DNA of 64,000 nucleotides from JALZCH01 sp036387315 (GCA_036387315.1 DASVTY010000094.1:35786-99785), one strand, 5' to 3'; positions 40,266 through 49,213 are shown, numbered from the stretch's first letter. Made by a program: numbers and translations. The notes: generated by a model not told the origin, from the letters alone.

Positions 40266-42284
40266 TTAAATCGAAAATTGTCCGTTTTCGAGCGTTTCTT
40301 TGAGAAACGACAAAAACCTCTCGGCGTCCGCTCCGTCAACGATTCGGTGGTCGTAAGTCAGCGCGAAATACGCCATCGAGCGAATTGCGATAAAATCGTC
40401 GCCTTCGGGCGAAGTGATTACTTTCGCGCGTTTTTCGATTGTTCCGACGCACAGTATAGCGACTTGCGGCTGATTGATAATCGGAGTTCCGTATAAACCT
40501 CCGAAAACGCCCGGATTCGTAATCGTAAAAGTTCCGCCGCCGACTTCATCCGGCATCAGTTTTTTCGTTCTGGCGCGTTCTGCCAAATCGTTGGCGGTCA
40601 TCGCCAAACCTGCGAGCGAAAGCGTGTCTGCGCGTTTGATAACCGGAACAATCAAGCCCCAATCGAGCGCGACCGCCATTCCCAGGTTTATATCGCCTTT
40701 GTAAATAATGTTTTCGCCCGCAACCTGTGCGTTGACAATCGGAAATTTGCGAATCGCCGCCGTCACAGCCTGGAAAATAAACGGCATAAACGTCAGCTTC
40801 GTGCCGTATCTGGCTTGAAACTCGTTTTTGTGCTTGTCGCGGAATTTGACGACCGGCGTCATATCAATTTCGTAAACGCTCGTGACGTGCGCCGAAGTCT
40901 GCTTCGACATCGTCATATGCTGCGCGATTTTTTTCCGCATTACCGACATCGGCTCAACGCGGTCTTGAGCCGTCGCAGCCGGAACCTGCGCGGCTTGCAA
41001 AGTTTGCTGCGGCGCTGTTTGCGGCTGAGCTTGCGGGGGGGCGGCGGGGACAAACTGCTGCGGCTGTGTTGGCGGCGTTGTTTGAGGAATCGGCAGCGCG
41101 ACTCCGGTTTTGGCTGTTTTCTTCGCCAAATCCGGCGTCAAAGCGGCGCCTGAAGCGATGAAATTCATAATATCGTCGCGCGTTACGCGCCCAGAAGCGC
41201 CCGTTCCCGTTACGCGAGAAATATCAATGCCGTGTTCTTCGGCAATTTTGCGCACCAAAGGGCTTGAACGAGTGCGGCGCAATTCTTCGACCGATTGTTC
41301 GCTCAACGGTTTTCCCCCGCCGTTTCCGCTGCTTGGCGCGGTTTGAGCTGGCGGCGCGGTCGGCGTTTGCTGCGCTTGTTCGTCAGCGTCGGGACGCGAG
41401 CCGTAATCGTAGCTGCGCCCGGCGGTTTCGGCTTGTTCCGGGTGTCCGGCGTTTGAAGTTGTCGTGGCTGCTGTTGCTGTCTGCGCTTTCGGAGTTTCGG
41501 GCGCAATCGCTTCGGCTGTTTGCTGCGAAGCCTGAGCGGTTTGCGCACCGCCCGCTGTTGCTGCGGGCGCGGCTCCTTCTTCGCCGACCAAAGCGACAAC
41601 GGTTCCGACTTCGAGCGTTTCGCCTTCCTGCGCTCTAATCTCCAACAAAGTTCCGGCGACGGGCGACGGAATTTCGGCGTCAACTTTGTCGGTCGAAATC
41701 TCGAAAATCATTTCGTCGCGCTCAACGCGGTCGCCTACTTTTTTGAGCCATTTTGTAATAGTGCCTTCGGTGATGGATTCGCCCATTTGCGGCATCGCAA
41801 CTTCGGTTGCATTTGCCGTCGAAGCTGACGAAGCGGTCGGAATCGGATTTGTCGGGTCGGATTTTTCAGGCGCGGGCGTCGTCGCGCTTTGCGGAGCAAT
41901 CGCTGTCGGAACTCCGTCCGGTTGCGCGATGTGAGTTTCGGCTTGCGCTGTGATTTCTTCAGTTTGCGCTGTAGCCTGTGGTGCGGCAGTTTGTGTGGCG
42001 CTTGCACCGTTTGTTGAAGGTGCGGGCGCGGCTGTGGCGGCTCCCGCTTCTTCGCCGACTACCGCAACGATGGTGCCGACTTCGAGCGTTTCGCCTTCCT
42101 GCGCTCTAATCTCCAACAAAGTTCCGGCGACGGGCGACGGAATTTCGGCGTCAACTTTGTCGGTCGAGATTTCAAAAATCATTTCGTCGCGCTCGACTTT
42201 ATCTCCGACCTTCTTTAACCATTTTGTAATCGTGCCTTCGGTGATGGATTCGCCCATCTGGGGCATCGCAACTTCTGTAGCCAT
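40266..42284 (-). CDS. 2-oxo acid dehydrogenase E2 (dihydrolipoyl acyltransferase) with two lipoyl domains
   Basis: 672 residues from ATG 42284 (GGAG 7 nt ahead); a TTG 12 nt upstream is in frame. Two nearly identical N-terminal lipoyl domains each begin MPQMGESITEGTITKWLKKVG, with lipoylated Lys in STDKVDAE. Ala/Pro/Gln/Thr-rich linkers follow, then a peripheral subunit-binding domain (RSSPLVRKIAEEHGIDISRV near residues 345-365) and the catalytic domain ending with DHRIVDGADAERFLSFL, which holds the active-site His. The MGESITEG form resembles OdhB/SucB and branched-chain E2; which complex it serves cannot be told without the E1 partner, not present here. Confidence 0.92.
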   Translation of the reverse strand: MATEVAMPQMGESITEGTITKWLKKVGDKVERDEMIFEISTDKVDAEIPSPVAGTLLEIRAQEGETLEVGTIVAVVGEEAGAATAAPAPSTNGASATQTAAPQATAQTEEITAQAETHIAQPDGVPTAIAPQSATTPAPEKSDPTNPIPTASSASTANATEVAMPQMGESITEGTITKWLKKVGDRVERDEMIFEISTDKVDAEIPSPVAGTLLEIRAQEGETLEVGTVVALVGEEGAAPAATAGGAQTAQASQQTAEAIAPETPKAQTATAATTTSNAGHPEQAETAGRSYDYGSRPDADEQAQQTPTAPPAQTAPSSGNGGGKPLSEQSVEELRRTRSSPLVRKIAEEHGIDISRVTGTGASGRVTRDDIMNFIASGAALTPDLAKKTAKTGVALPIPQTTPPTQPQQFVPAAPPQAQPQTAPQQTLQAAQVPAATAQDRVEPMSVMRKKIAQHMTMSKQTSAHVTSVYEIDMTPVVKFRDKHKNEFQARYGTKLTFMPFIFQAVTAAIRKFPIVNAQVAGENIIYKGDINLGMAVALDWGLIVPVIKRADTLSLAGLAMTANDLAERARTKKLMPDEVGGGTFTITNPGVFGGLYGTPIINQPQVAILCVGTIEKRAKVITSPEGDDFIAIRSMAYFALTYDHRIVDGADAERFLSFLKETLENGQFSI

Positions 42285-42296
42285 TCGATTCTCCAA

Positions 42297-42561
42297 AAAT
42301 ATGTTGTGATAATTTCCAAAATATCAAAACTAAACTTTAACGCTTTTGCTAAAAAACGACAAAGCCAATTAAATTTGGGCTTAACCGAGAACTACTTCCG
42401 TTGAATGAAATACAAACAGAGTCGGACAAATCTTCCGGCAGTTCACTAAACAACACTCATTCGACTTTTTCGGTTTGCGAAATCGTCAAAAACGGCGATG
42501 TCTTCAGGGCAGCGTTTTGCCACGATGGCTTATGTTGTAGCGGGCGAAATGTTTTCTTTCT
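42297..42561. other. Gap upstream of the E2 gene
   Basis: No supported gene. Short open frames here have no ribosome site or recognisable composition. The E2 promoter is expected within 42300-42400. Confidence 0.5.
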
Positions 42562-42807
42562 TTACTGTGCAGCCTTTTTGCGTAAATAATCTTCGACAAG
42601 CTCGTGAGCTATTATTCTGGCAGTTTCAGCCATCTTTTCCCGCGCTTCACTGTAACCCTGGCGATAAATCATCGCATCTTTCCTGGAGCCGACTTCTTCG
42701 ACTCGGATAAATTGTTCGTAAAAGCGTTCGCCGATTACTGTTCTCGTACAGTTGTACTCCCGTCCGCCCTGTTGAATTTGGAAATTAAAAGTCAGATCTA
42801 TCTTCAT
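42562..42807 (-). CDS. Hypothetical small protein, 81 residues
   Basis: MKIDLTFNFQIQQGGREYNC then a helical C-terminal half (MIYRQGYSEAREKMAETARI .. ELVEDYLRKKAAQ). No known motif. Its ATG overlaps by ATGA the end of a short upstream frame that looks frameshifted (42804-42916). Function unknown. Confidence 0.6.
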   Translation of the reverse strand: MKIDLTFNFQIQQGGREYNCTRTVIGERFYEQFIRVEEVGSRKDAMIYRQGYSEAREKMAETARIIAHELVEDYLRKKAAQ

Positions 42808-42916
42808 AGCTCATTCAACTCTTTTGGCGATGGTTCAAAGATAATGCGTCGCAATATCGCTTCATCTTCCGGCGCGATTAGCTTATCTCAACTATGATTT
42901 CGTTGTCTGGAATCAT
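42804..42916 (-). pseudogene. Possible tiny upstream gene with a frameshift
   Basis: From ATG 42916 the reading MIPDNEIIVEIS ends at a TAA. A one-base shift near that point opens a frame reading on as KLIAPEDEAILRRIIFEPSP and KELNEL, whose TGA overlaps the ATG of the next gene in the usual ATGA way. A 37-residue protein coupled to the next gene, interrupted by a single-base change or a sequencing error, would explain this. Weak evidence because of its length. Confidence 0.3.
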
Positions 42917-42920
42917 TTCT

Positions 42921-45900
42921 TTACGGTTCCGGGTCAGGGTTGTAAATCGGAATCAATGCTCCTGTGTTGTAAATAACGGTTCTGGTTGTAAATTTATAGC
43001 GTTTATGCGAAATCGCAATGCTGTAAGGCTGTCCGCGCTCGATATTGGCGAAGTGAAAATAACCGAAGTGATTTGTCGTTGTCGTTCGCGTTTCGCCCGT
43101 TGCAAGGTTTGTAAAAGAAACTATTGCGCCTCGAACGGATTTAAAGCTCGCGTCTATCACTCGACCGCTCGCGCGTATCAATTCAACCGGAGCGGCAACT
43201 GCGTCTTGATTAATGGTGAAAGTCTGCCCGCCTGCCGTAATCGTTCCTTGTCTAGCCGCGCCGGTATTAGATTGAATTGAATAATTAATTCTGCCAGCTC
43301 CGCTTCCGGTTGTATTGCTGACGGTTATCCAAGATGCATTGCTCTGCGCCGTCCAATTGCATCCTGTTTCTGTGGTGATGTTAAATCCGGCATCGCCGCC
43401 CGCAACTCCGGCTTGAATGCTTGTCGGATTGATGGAATAGGTGCAGTTTGTTTGTCCGGCTTGGCTGACGGTAAAAGTTGCGGTTTTCTGGGGCAAACCA
43501 AGTGCCCCGACTGTTGTTACAGATATTGTCCCCGTTCGCGGCGCTCCTGAGTTTGGAGCCACCGAATACCCTATCAACCCCATTGGTACGTTCGTGCCGC
43601 TAGCTGTTATCCACGAATCGTTACTTTGAACGTTGGCAGTACAATTAGCAGAATTAAGGCTCAATCGAAAATTTCCTTGTCCCCCTTCTACAAGCGTATT
43701 CACGCTGGATGGGTTGAGAAGAATTACTCCGCAATCGCCTTCTTGACCTATATCAACCCCAATCGCGTAGTTCCCGTTAAGGATAATCCTTCCCGCTCTA
43801 CTTGACGAAGTTGGCGCGGGTGCAATAATAAAATCAACTTTCCCGCTTCCAACTCCACTTGTCGGAGAAGTAAATGTTAAATTTACAGGTCTAATCGTGT
43901 TACTTGATGAAAACTGCGCCGTCCATTGGCATCCGGGTTGTGTAATTATATTTAGACTGTAATTACCGCCGTTGTATGGGACTTCTAAAGGGACTGCTGG
44001 ACTTAAAGTATAAGTGCAGTTCGTTTGTCCGGCTTGATTGACGGTAAAAATACCACCGGGCGGGCTAAATGGGTCGCTAAATTTAATTGTTCCGGTACGA
44101 GCTTCACCGAGGTTTTCGTCAACAGAATAAAAGAAAGTAATAAGAGTGCCGTCCCTTGTGGTATTTACAACGTTAATCCACGGATTGTGAATATAATCAA
44201 TAGTAAGATGGTTACCACAACCTTCAGAAAGATTAATGGTAAAACTTCCTTGTCCGCCGTTTGATGGAACGTTAATTGAAGCAGGCGTTGGCGTGTAATT
44301 ACATCCTCCACTCTGTAAAACACTTACACTTTGCCCTGCCACAGACATTGTAGCGCTTCTAGTTTCGGTTGTGTTTGGTTGGAGCGTAAAACTAATCGTT
44401 CCGCTCCCCGTTCCGCTTGAGCCTGATGTAATCACAATCCACGGAGTATTGTTTTCAACCGTCCAGGCACAGCCTTCCTGAGTATTTACGGTAATGCTGT
44501 AATTTCCCCCGGATTTCGGCAGAGGAGTAGTGTAATTTCGAGTCAAAGTATAAGTGCAGTTTGATTGTCCGGCTGCTTGATTGATTGTAATTAAGAAACT
44601 ATCCTCAGCGGAAAATCTTACTGTGATTGTTCCCGTGCGAGCTGCTCCCGGATTAGGTTGTACTGTGTAAGTTATAGGGCTGGTTCCGCCTTGCGAACCG
44701 CCGCTAATTATCCAGGAGTCATTGCTTTGATATGAGTAAAAGCAACTTGTTGTGAGTGTATGAGAACCCGTCGCTCCGCTGCTTGGAACTGAGATAGTAA
44801 ACCCGGATGGAACAAAGCAATGCCTGTTTTGGGAAACTGTAAAAACTTGGTTATTTACTGTTATTATCCCGGCTCTTTGTTGATCTGAGAAGTTCGAAGC
44901 CGCAGTAAAAGTTACAGTACCGTTTCCCGTCCCGCTAGCACCACCCGTGATTGTAATCCAAGGTTGATTCGTGGATGCCGTCCAAGCGCATCCTTCTTGA
45001 GTAATAACGTTAAAGGAACGACTTCCGCCGCTATGCCCAATGTCTATGCCTGTTGGATTTAAAGCATAAGTACAGTTTGATTGTCCGGCTGCTTGATTGA
45101 CTGTTACTGTGGCAAATTCTGTTGAAGAAATCCTGAATGTAATTGTTCCAGAGCGAGCAGCGCCAGTATTGGCTTCAACCCTGTAACTTATATTGCCCGC
45201 CGCAGCATCGCCCCCAGTGATAATTATCCAAGGGACACTAACAACGGTTGAGTAAAAACAACTGCTGGAACCGGTGCCAATTGCAACTGTACCTGTTCCG
45301 CCTTCGCTCGGAACAGAAATACTGGAAGGAGATGCATTGATGCTACAGGAACGATTTTGAGATATTCCGAAAGTTTGGTTGTTTACCTTTATGCTGCCAA
45401 ATCTTTCATTGGGTGAGGGATTTACCCCAACTGAGTAATTAACTGTCCCATTTCCCGTACCGCTGTTTCCGGAAGTAATCGTTATCCACTCATCGCTTGT
45501 TGTTGCCGTCCAGGTACATCCGGCTTGTGTGACTACGTCAAAAGTTCCATTTCCGCCGCTGCTTGGAAAGCGATTGTTTGTGGAATTAAAAGTATAAGTA
45601 CAGTTTGATTGTCCGGCTGCTTGATTGACTGTTAATGTTCCAATTTTCTGATAAGTATTAACTCGCGTGTTAATTATAATTGATATTGTACCTGTTCTTG
45701 CCGATCCGGTATTTGGAGCAACTGAAAAGGTATATCTTGACTCCGGCGCCGTACCGGTCAATGTTATCCATGAATCGTTGCTTCGGACAGTTATGTAGCT
45801 ACAATTAACGGAACTCGGTGACCAACCAAAACTTAATTCGGTTGAACCTTCCCCCGGCACATTGACAACACTTGGACCGAACATTGGATCACCACACTGT

Positions 45901-46262
45901 ACGTCCTGCACTATTACGCCCTCTGCACGGGTGCTAAAATCCGGCGACTTAACGGCAATTCCTCCTTCTCTAATTGATGGGCTTGTATTTGGCGCAATTG
46001 TGAAGTCAACTTTCCCGCTTCCGGTTCCACTTGTCGGAGAAGTAAAACTTATTGAAGGAGGTCGCGTAGATTGAAAAGGAATTACCGTCCAAGGGCAGCC
46101 ATCTTGGGTAGTGATGTCTAAACTATAATTTCCGCCACTTACCGGAACAACAAAACTATTGGGATTTACAGTGTATGTGCAGTTTGATTGTGCATCGGCA
46201 GTAAAACTAAGGAAAACAACTAAACAGAATAGCTGTACGATAATAATTGAGGCTTTTTTCAT
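42921..46262 (-). CDS. Secreted BACON-repeat protein with C-terminal carboxypeptidase-regulatory-like domain
   Basis: 1113 residues. Signal peptide ends TADAQ. I count eleven ~85-95-residue BACON-like repeats, each with an SGGNYSLDITT-type segment and a WIxxxS/GSGxGxxxxxxxxN pattern. They alternate between two types: odd repeats begin NCTY and have a second Cys in GCxWT; even repeats begin with a single Cys (e.g. CSINASPSSISVPSEGG). The final ~85 residues (ASGRVIDASFKSVRGAIVSF .. YFHFANIERGQPYSIAIS) form a carboxypeptidase-regulatory-like beta domain. BACON domains usually bind carbohydrate or mucin-like ligands, so surface adhesion or glycan binding is likely. Disulfides could be formed by the DsbA-like/VKOR pair (inference). 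Confidence 0.9.
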   Translation of the reverse strand: MKKASIIIVQLFCLVVFLSFTADAQSNCTYTVNPNSFVVPVSGGNYSLDITTQDGCPWTVIPFQSTRPPSISFTSPTSGTGSGKVDFTIAPNTSPSIREGGIAVKSPDFSTRAEGVIVQDVQCGDPMFGPSVVNVPGEGSTELSFGWSPSSVNCSYITVRSNDSWITLTGTAPESRYTFSVAPNTGSARTGTISIIINTRVNTYQKIGTLTVNQAAGQSNCTYTFNSTNNRFPSSGGNGTFDVVTQAGCTWTATTSDEWITITSGNSGTGNGTVNYSVGVNPSPNERFGSIKVNNQTFGISQNRSCSINASPSSISVPSEGGTGTVAIGTGSSSCFYSTVVSVPWIIITGGDAAAGNISYRVEANTGAARSGTITFRISSTEFATVTVNQAAGQSNCTYALNPTGIDIGHSGGSRSFNVITQEGCAWTASTNQPWITITGGASGTGNGTVTFTAASNFSDQQRAGIITVNNQVFTVSQNRHCFVPSGFTISVPSSGATGSHTLTTSCFYSYQSNDSWIISGGSQGGTSPITYTVQPNPGAARTGTITVRFSAEDSFLITINQAAGQSNCTYTLTRNYTTPLPKSGGNYSITVNTQEGCAWTVENNTPWIVITSGSSGTGSGTISFTLQPNTTETRSATMSVAGQSVSVLQSGGCNYTPTPASINVPSNGGQGSFTINLSEGCGNHLTIDYIHNPWINVVNTTRDGTLITFFYSVDENLGEARTGTIKFSDPFSPPGGIFTVNQAGQTNCTYTLSPAVPLEVPYNGGNYSLNIITQPGCQWTAQFSSSNTIRPVNLTFTSPTSGVGSGKVDFIIAPAPTSSSRAGRIILNGNYAIGVDIGQEGDCGVILLNPSSVNTLVEGGQGNFRLSLNSANCTANVQSNDSWITASGTNVPMGLIGYSVAPNSGAPRTGTISVTTVGALGLPQKTATFTVSQAGQTNCTYSINPTSIQAGVAGGDAGFNITTETGCNWTAQSNASWITVSNTTGSGAGRINYSIQSNTGAARQGTITAGGQTFTINQDAVAAPVELIRASGRVIDASFKSVRGAIVSFTNLATGETRTTTTNHFGYFHFANIERGQPYSIAISHKRYKFTTRTVIYNTGALIPIYNPDPEP

Positions 46263-46598
46263 TATTTTTCTTCCACTTTTACCGTAATTAACGGAATTTG
46301 CGAATTTGTAATAAAACTATCGCGGGCGATTAATACACTTTTACAGTTTTTCCTTATGCAGTTAATTGCTGTGAAATACTCTGATTCAGGAGTATGAAGG
46401 TTCTTATAAAATACCCTGTATTCATGTAGTCTTTTAAGTATTAAAGATACGGGCGGAAATGTCAAGGAAAGTGTTGATTATCAAATGGTTTAAGGGAGAT
46501 GTTTAATCCCGCTGCAATAAAAGTCTTGGCGTATGATGCCGACACTTTAAACTACTCATTCTTGAAAAACGCAACAGGCGTCCTTGTCACAAACACAA
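46263..46598. other. Intergenic region before the pcm gene, with a short coding remnant
   Basis: A+T-rich. It contains a 38-codon open frame (46499-46615; MFNPAAIKVLAYDADTLNYS...) that may be a gene fragment; its ribosome site would touch the ATG, so it is not called as a gene. The rest up to 46460 is the upstream region of the BACON gene. Confidence 0.45.
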
Positions 46599-46629
46599 TT
46601 GACAATGATGATTAAATTGAACCTATAAT
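46599..46629 (+). promoter_or_regulatory. Promoter of the exported PCM gene
   Basis: Consensus TTGACA (46599-46604) and consensus TATAAT (46624-46629) with a 19-bp spacer, 34 nt before the ATG at 46664. Confidence 0.65.
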
Positions 46630-46663
46630 TTAGCAGTCGGCATTGTCTTTTATCAGGAGTTTT

Positions 46664-47416
46664 ATGACTAAGCTAATAGTCCCTCTATCTCTTTGCCTCT
46701 GTTTGCTGTTTTTCTTCTGCTATAGTTTCTCAAATTTACAGAACTCGCCGGATGTTCAGGCGCAGAACGCCAATAACGCTTGGGATGAATACAAGAAAGA
46801 GCGGCGCGAAATGGTAGATCAACATATACGAGCGCGCGGAATACAAGACGGATCGGTGCTCAAAGCGATGGAGAAAGTGCCGCGTCACAAATTTGTCCCC
46901 GCGAATCGCACACATTTAGCTTATCGAGATCACCCGCTTCCAATCGGTCAAAATCAGACTATTTCACAACCTTTCATCGTCGCTTATATGACCGAGACTG
47001 CCGACATCTCCAAAAAAGACAAGGTGCTTGAGATCGGAACCGGTTCCGGTTATCAGGCAGCCATTCTCGGGGAGCTGGCTAAAGAGGTTTATACGATTGA
47101 GATCATTCCCGAACTGGCGGAGGGAGCGAGCAAAATTCTCAACGAATTGGGATATAAAAACATATTTGTCAAAACTGGCAACGGATATTTGGGCTTGCCC
47201 GAACAAGCCCCGTTTGACGCAATTGTCGTTACGGCAGCGCCGGATGAAATTCCTCAAGCGCTGGTTGACCAGCTTGCGGTGAATGGGAAAATGGTGATTC
47301 CGGTCGGAGACACAAATCAAGAAATGGTCGTAATCAAAAAGACGAAAAAAGGCGTCACTGAAAAGAGAACGATGCAAGTGCGTTTTGTCCCGATGACGGG
47401 CAAGCCGTCTCAATAA
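46664..47416 (+). CDS. pcm: Exported protein-L-isoaspartate O-methyltransferase
   Basis: 250 residues from ATG 46664 (AGGAG just ahead); the upstream in-frame TTG at 46643 lies inside the expected leader. A hydrophobic export segment (LIVPLSLCLCLLFFFCYSFS) precedes the PCM domain. Signatures: VPRHKFVPANRTHLAYRDHP, IGQNQTISQPFIVAYM, SAM motif I VLEIGTGSGYQAA. It methylates damaged isoaspartyl residues so they can revert. Export is unusual as SAM is cytosolic, but exported PCMs are known from several Gram-negatives. Confidence 0.92.
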   Translation: MTKLIVPLSLCLCLLFFFCYSFSNLQNSPDVQAQNANNAWDEYKKERREMVDQHIRARGIQDGSVLKAMEKVPRHKFVPANRTHLAYRDHPLPIGQNQTISQPFIVAYMTETADISKKDKVLEIGTGSGYQAAILGELAKEVYTIEIIPELAEGASKILNELGYKNIFVKTGNGYLGLPEQAPFDAIVVTAAPDEIPQALVDQLAVNGKMVIPVGDTNQEMVVIKKTKKGVTEKRTMQVRFVPMTGKPSQ

Positions 47417-47456
47417 AGATTTCTGAAAATTTTTTACTTAAAAAGGAGATAAAATT

Positions 47457-47879
47457 ATGAACTGTCCGGTGTGCAGCATTCAATTAACGATGATGGAGCG
47501 TCAAGGCGTTGAAATAGATTACTGCCCGAAATGTCGCGGGGTTTGGCTTGATCGCGGCGAATTAGACAAGATTATCGAGCGGGGTGCAACAGCATCTCCA
47601 AGCGGCTTTGCCAGTCATAATCAAAACCAGGATCAATACAAGCAATCCGGCTTTAATCAACCGAACCAGCCAGGTTCTAATCAACAAAATCAATCAGGCT
47701 TCAATCAACACGGTCAATCCGGCTTTAATCAGCCGAATCAGTCAGGCTTTAATCAACCATATCAATCCGATTTTAATCAACAGCATCGAATACACGATTC
47801 CGATGAGCCGCATTACGGGCACCACAAAAAACATAAAAAACGTGAAGGGTTCTTAAGTGATTTGTTTGATTTCGACTAA
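47457..47879 (+). CDS. TFIIB-type zinc-ribbon protein with octapeptide repeats
   Basis: 140 residues. The zf-TFIIB module MNCPVCSIQLTMMERQGVE..DYCPKCRGVWLDRGELD has CxxC pairs at residues 3-6 and ~24-27. Then come six tandem octapeptides of consensus QSGFNQPN (about residues 62-109), a His/Lys-rich stretch (HYGHHKKHKKRE) and the acidic tail GFLSDLFDFD common in this family. Probable zinc-binding regulatory or chaperone protein; the Gln/Asn repeats are prion-like in composition. AAGGAGA precedes the ATG; 40 nt after pcm. Confidence 0.85.
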   Translation: MNCPVCSIQLTMMERQGVEIDYCPKCRGVWLDRGELDKIIERGATASPSGFASHNQNQDQYKQSGFNQPNQPGSNQQNQSGFNQHGQSGFNQPNQSGFNQPYQSDFNQQHRIHDSDEPHYGHHKKHKKREGFLSDLFDFD

Positions 47880-48105
47880 CTGATTGGTTTTGTCAGTTTT
47901 GGCAGTTCGGTTTCTAAAGAATATTGAAAATTAGAGCGGCGCTGATTAGCAAACCGCTCAAGGATGTTTGACAATTTAATATTGCTTTTTAATCCTGTAT
48001 CTAAAAATGTATCTACTACTGACGCACATCGAGGGTTTTTGAGTTTATTTTTAAATTTAATACGCGCTCAAAATTACTCGGTAAGAGTAGGTGAAAGGGG
48101 ATTTA
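47880..48105. other. Upstream region of ribE
   Basis: No gene. TTGACA at about 47968 could start a promoter but the matching -10 is weak. No FMN-riboswitch consensus blocks were recognised. AAGGGG at 48095-48100 is the ribosome site for ribE. Confidence 0.5.
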
Positions 48106-48747
48106 TTGTTTACCGGAATAATTGAAGAATTGGGAAGAGTTCAAGACTTGGAAAAAAACGCCGCCGGCGCGCGAATCGTTATCGCGGCGAAAACGGTGAC
48201 CGGCGACGCGCGTGAAGGCGATTCGATTGCAGTCAACGGCGTTTGTCTGACGGCTTTAAACATTACGAAAGATTCGTTTGCCGCCGATGTTTCGGATGAA
48301 ACTTTGCGGCGTTCGACAATCGGCGATTTGCGCGTCGGCTCGCTGATTAATTTGGAAAGAGCCGTGACGCCGCAAACTCGTCTCGGCGGTCACATTGTGC
48401 AAGGTCACGTTGACGCGCGCGGACAATTTTTAGGCGCTGTCCAAGCCGGAGATTTTTGGACGATTCGAATTGGTTATCCGCCGGAAATGGCTGCTTATCT
48501 GGTTTTTAAAGGCTCCGTTTCGGTCGAAGGAATCAGCTTGACGGTGGCGAATTTAACCGACGAATATTTTGAAATAGCCGTTATTCCGAAAACCTGGGAA
48601 TTGACGAATCTGCACGCTTTAAAAAACGGCGACGCAGTTAATCTCGAAGCCGATGTGATTGCAAAATATGTCGAACGGATTTTGAGCGTGAGGGAAAAAT
48701 CTTCGGGCGTTACTATCGAAAAGCTCGAACAATTCGGTTACAAATAA
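48106..48747 (+). CDS. ribE: Riboflavin synthase alpha subunit
   Basis: 213 residues from TTG 48106, which gives the family N-terminus (M/L)FTGIIEELGRV; AAGGGG is 5 nt ahead. A GTG at 48091 is in frame but non-conserved. Two internally homologous lumazine-binding domains: DSIAVNGVCLTA near residue 40 and VSVEGISLTVANL near 140. It converts two 6,7-dimethyl-8-ribityllumazine molecules to riboflavin plus pyrimidinedione. No other rib genes are adjacent. Confidence 0.94.
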   Translation: MFTGIIEELGRVQDLEKNAAGARIVIAAKTVTGDAREGDSIAVNGVCLTALNITKDSFAADVSDETLRRSTIGDLRVGSLINLERAVTPQTRLGGHIVQGHVDARGQFLGAVQAGDFWTIRIGYPPEMAAYLVFKGSVSVEGISLTVANLTDEYFEIAVIPKTWELTNLHALKNGDAVNLEADVIAKYVERILSVREKSSGVTIEKLEQFGYK

Positions 48748-49202
48748 TGCAAATCGTTCAAGCCGAGACAGCCGGAGACATCGAACAGGCGCGCGTTTTG
48801 TTTCGCGAATATGAATTGTGGCTCGGCGTTGATTTGTGTTTTCAGCAGTTTGAAGACGAGCTTGAAAATTTGCCGGGAAAATACGCCGCGCCGGAAGGTC
48901 GGCTTTTGCTGGCGAAAACGTGCGAAACGATTGCGGGCTGTGCCGCGCTCAGAAAAATTGATGCGGAAACGTGCGAAATGAAACGATTGTTTGTCCGTGA
49001 GAAATTTCGCGGAAGCGGTTTGGGAAAGCAATTGGTGGAAATTTTAATCGTTGAAGCTCGGAAAATCGGTTATCGAAAAATGAGGCTCGATACTTTACAG
49101 GACAAAATGCCGTCAGCCATTCGGCTTTACGAAAGGCTGGTTTTCGACAAATTCCGCCTTATTACGAGAGTCCGATTGAATCTACCGTTTATCTGGAATT
49201 AG
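48747..49202 (+). CDS. GNAT-family N-acetyltransferase
   Basis: 151 residues, overlapping the ribE stop by 1 nt. The acetyl-CoA loop is MKRLFVREKFRGSGLGKQLV (R/Q-x-x-G-x-G/A) near residues 75-94, followed by LDTLQDKMPSAIRLYERLVF, a typical GNAT C-terminal motif. Substrate unknown. Confidence 0.87.
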   Translation: MQIVQAETAGDIEQARVLFREYELWLGVDLCFQQFEDELENLPGKYAAPEGRLLLAKTCETIAGCAALRKIDAETCEMKRLFVREKFRGSGLGKQLVEILIVEARKIGYRKMRLDTLQDKMPSAIRLYERLVFDKFRLITRVRLNLPFIWN

Positions 49203-49213
49203 AGCTTTAGAAA

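Noticed and set aside
46262..46465. 67-residue open frame just upstream of the BACON gene on the minus strand
   Set aside because: It lies in the expected promoter/leader of the BACON gene, has no ribosome site, and no recognisable composition or domain.
47636..47780. Regular repeats that could suggest a CRISPR array
   Set aside because: They are 24-nt in-frame tandem units inside the zinc-ribbon gene with no unique spacers.
47880..48105. Possible FMN riboswitch ahead of ribE
   Set aside because: None of the conserved FMN-riboswitch sequence blocks were recognised, and the region is A+T-rich without the expected multi-helix layout.
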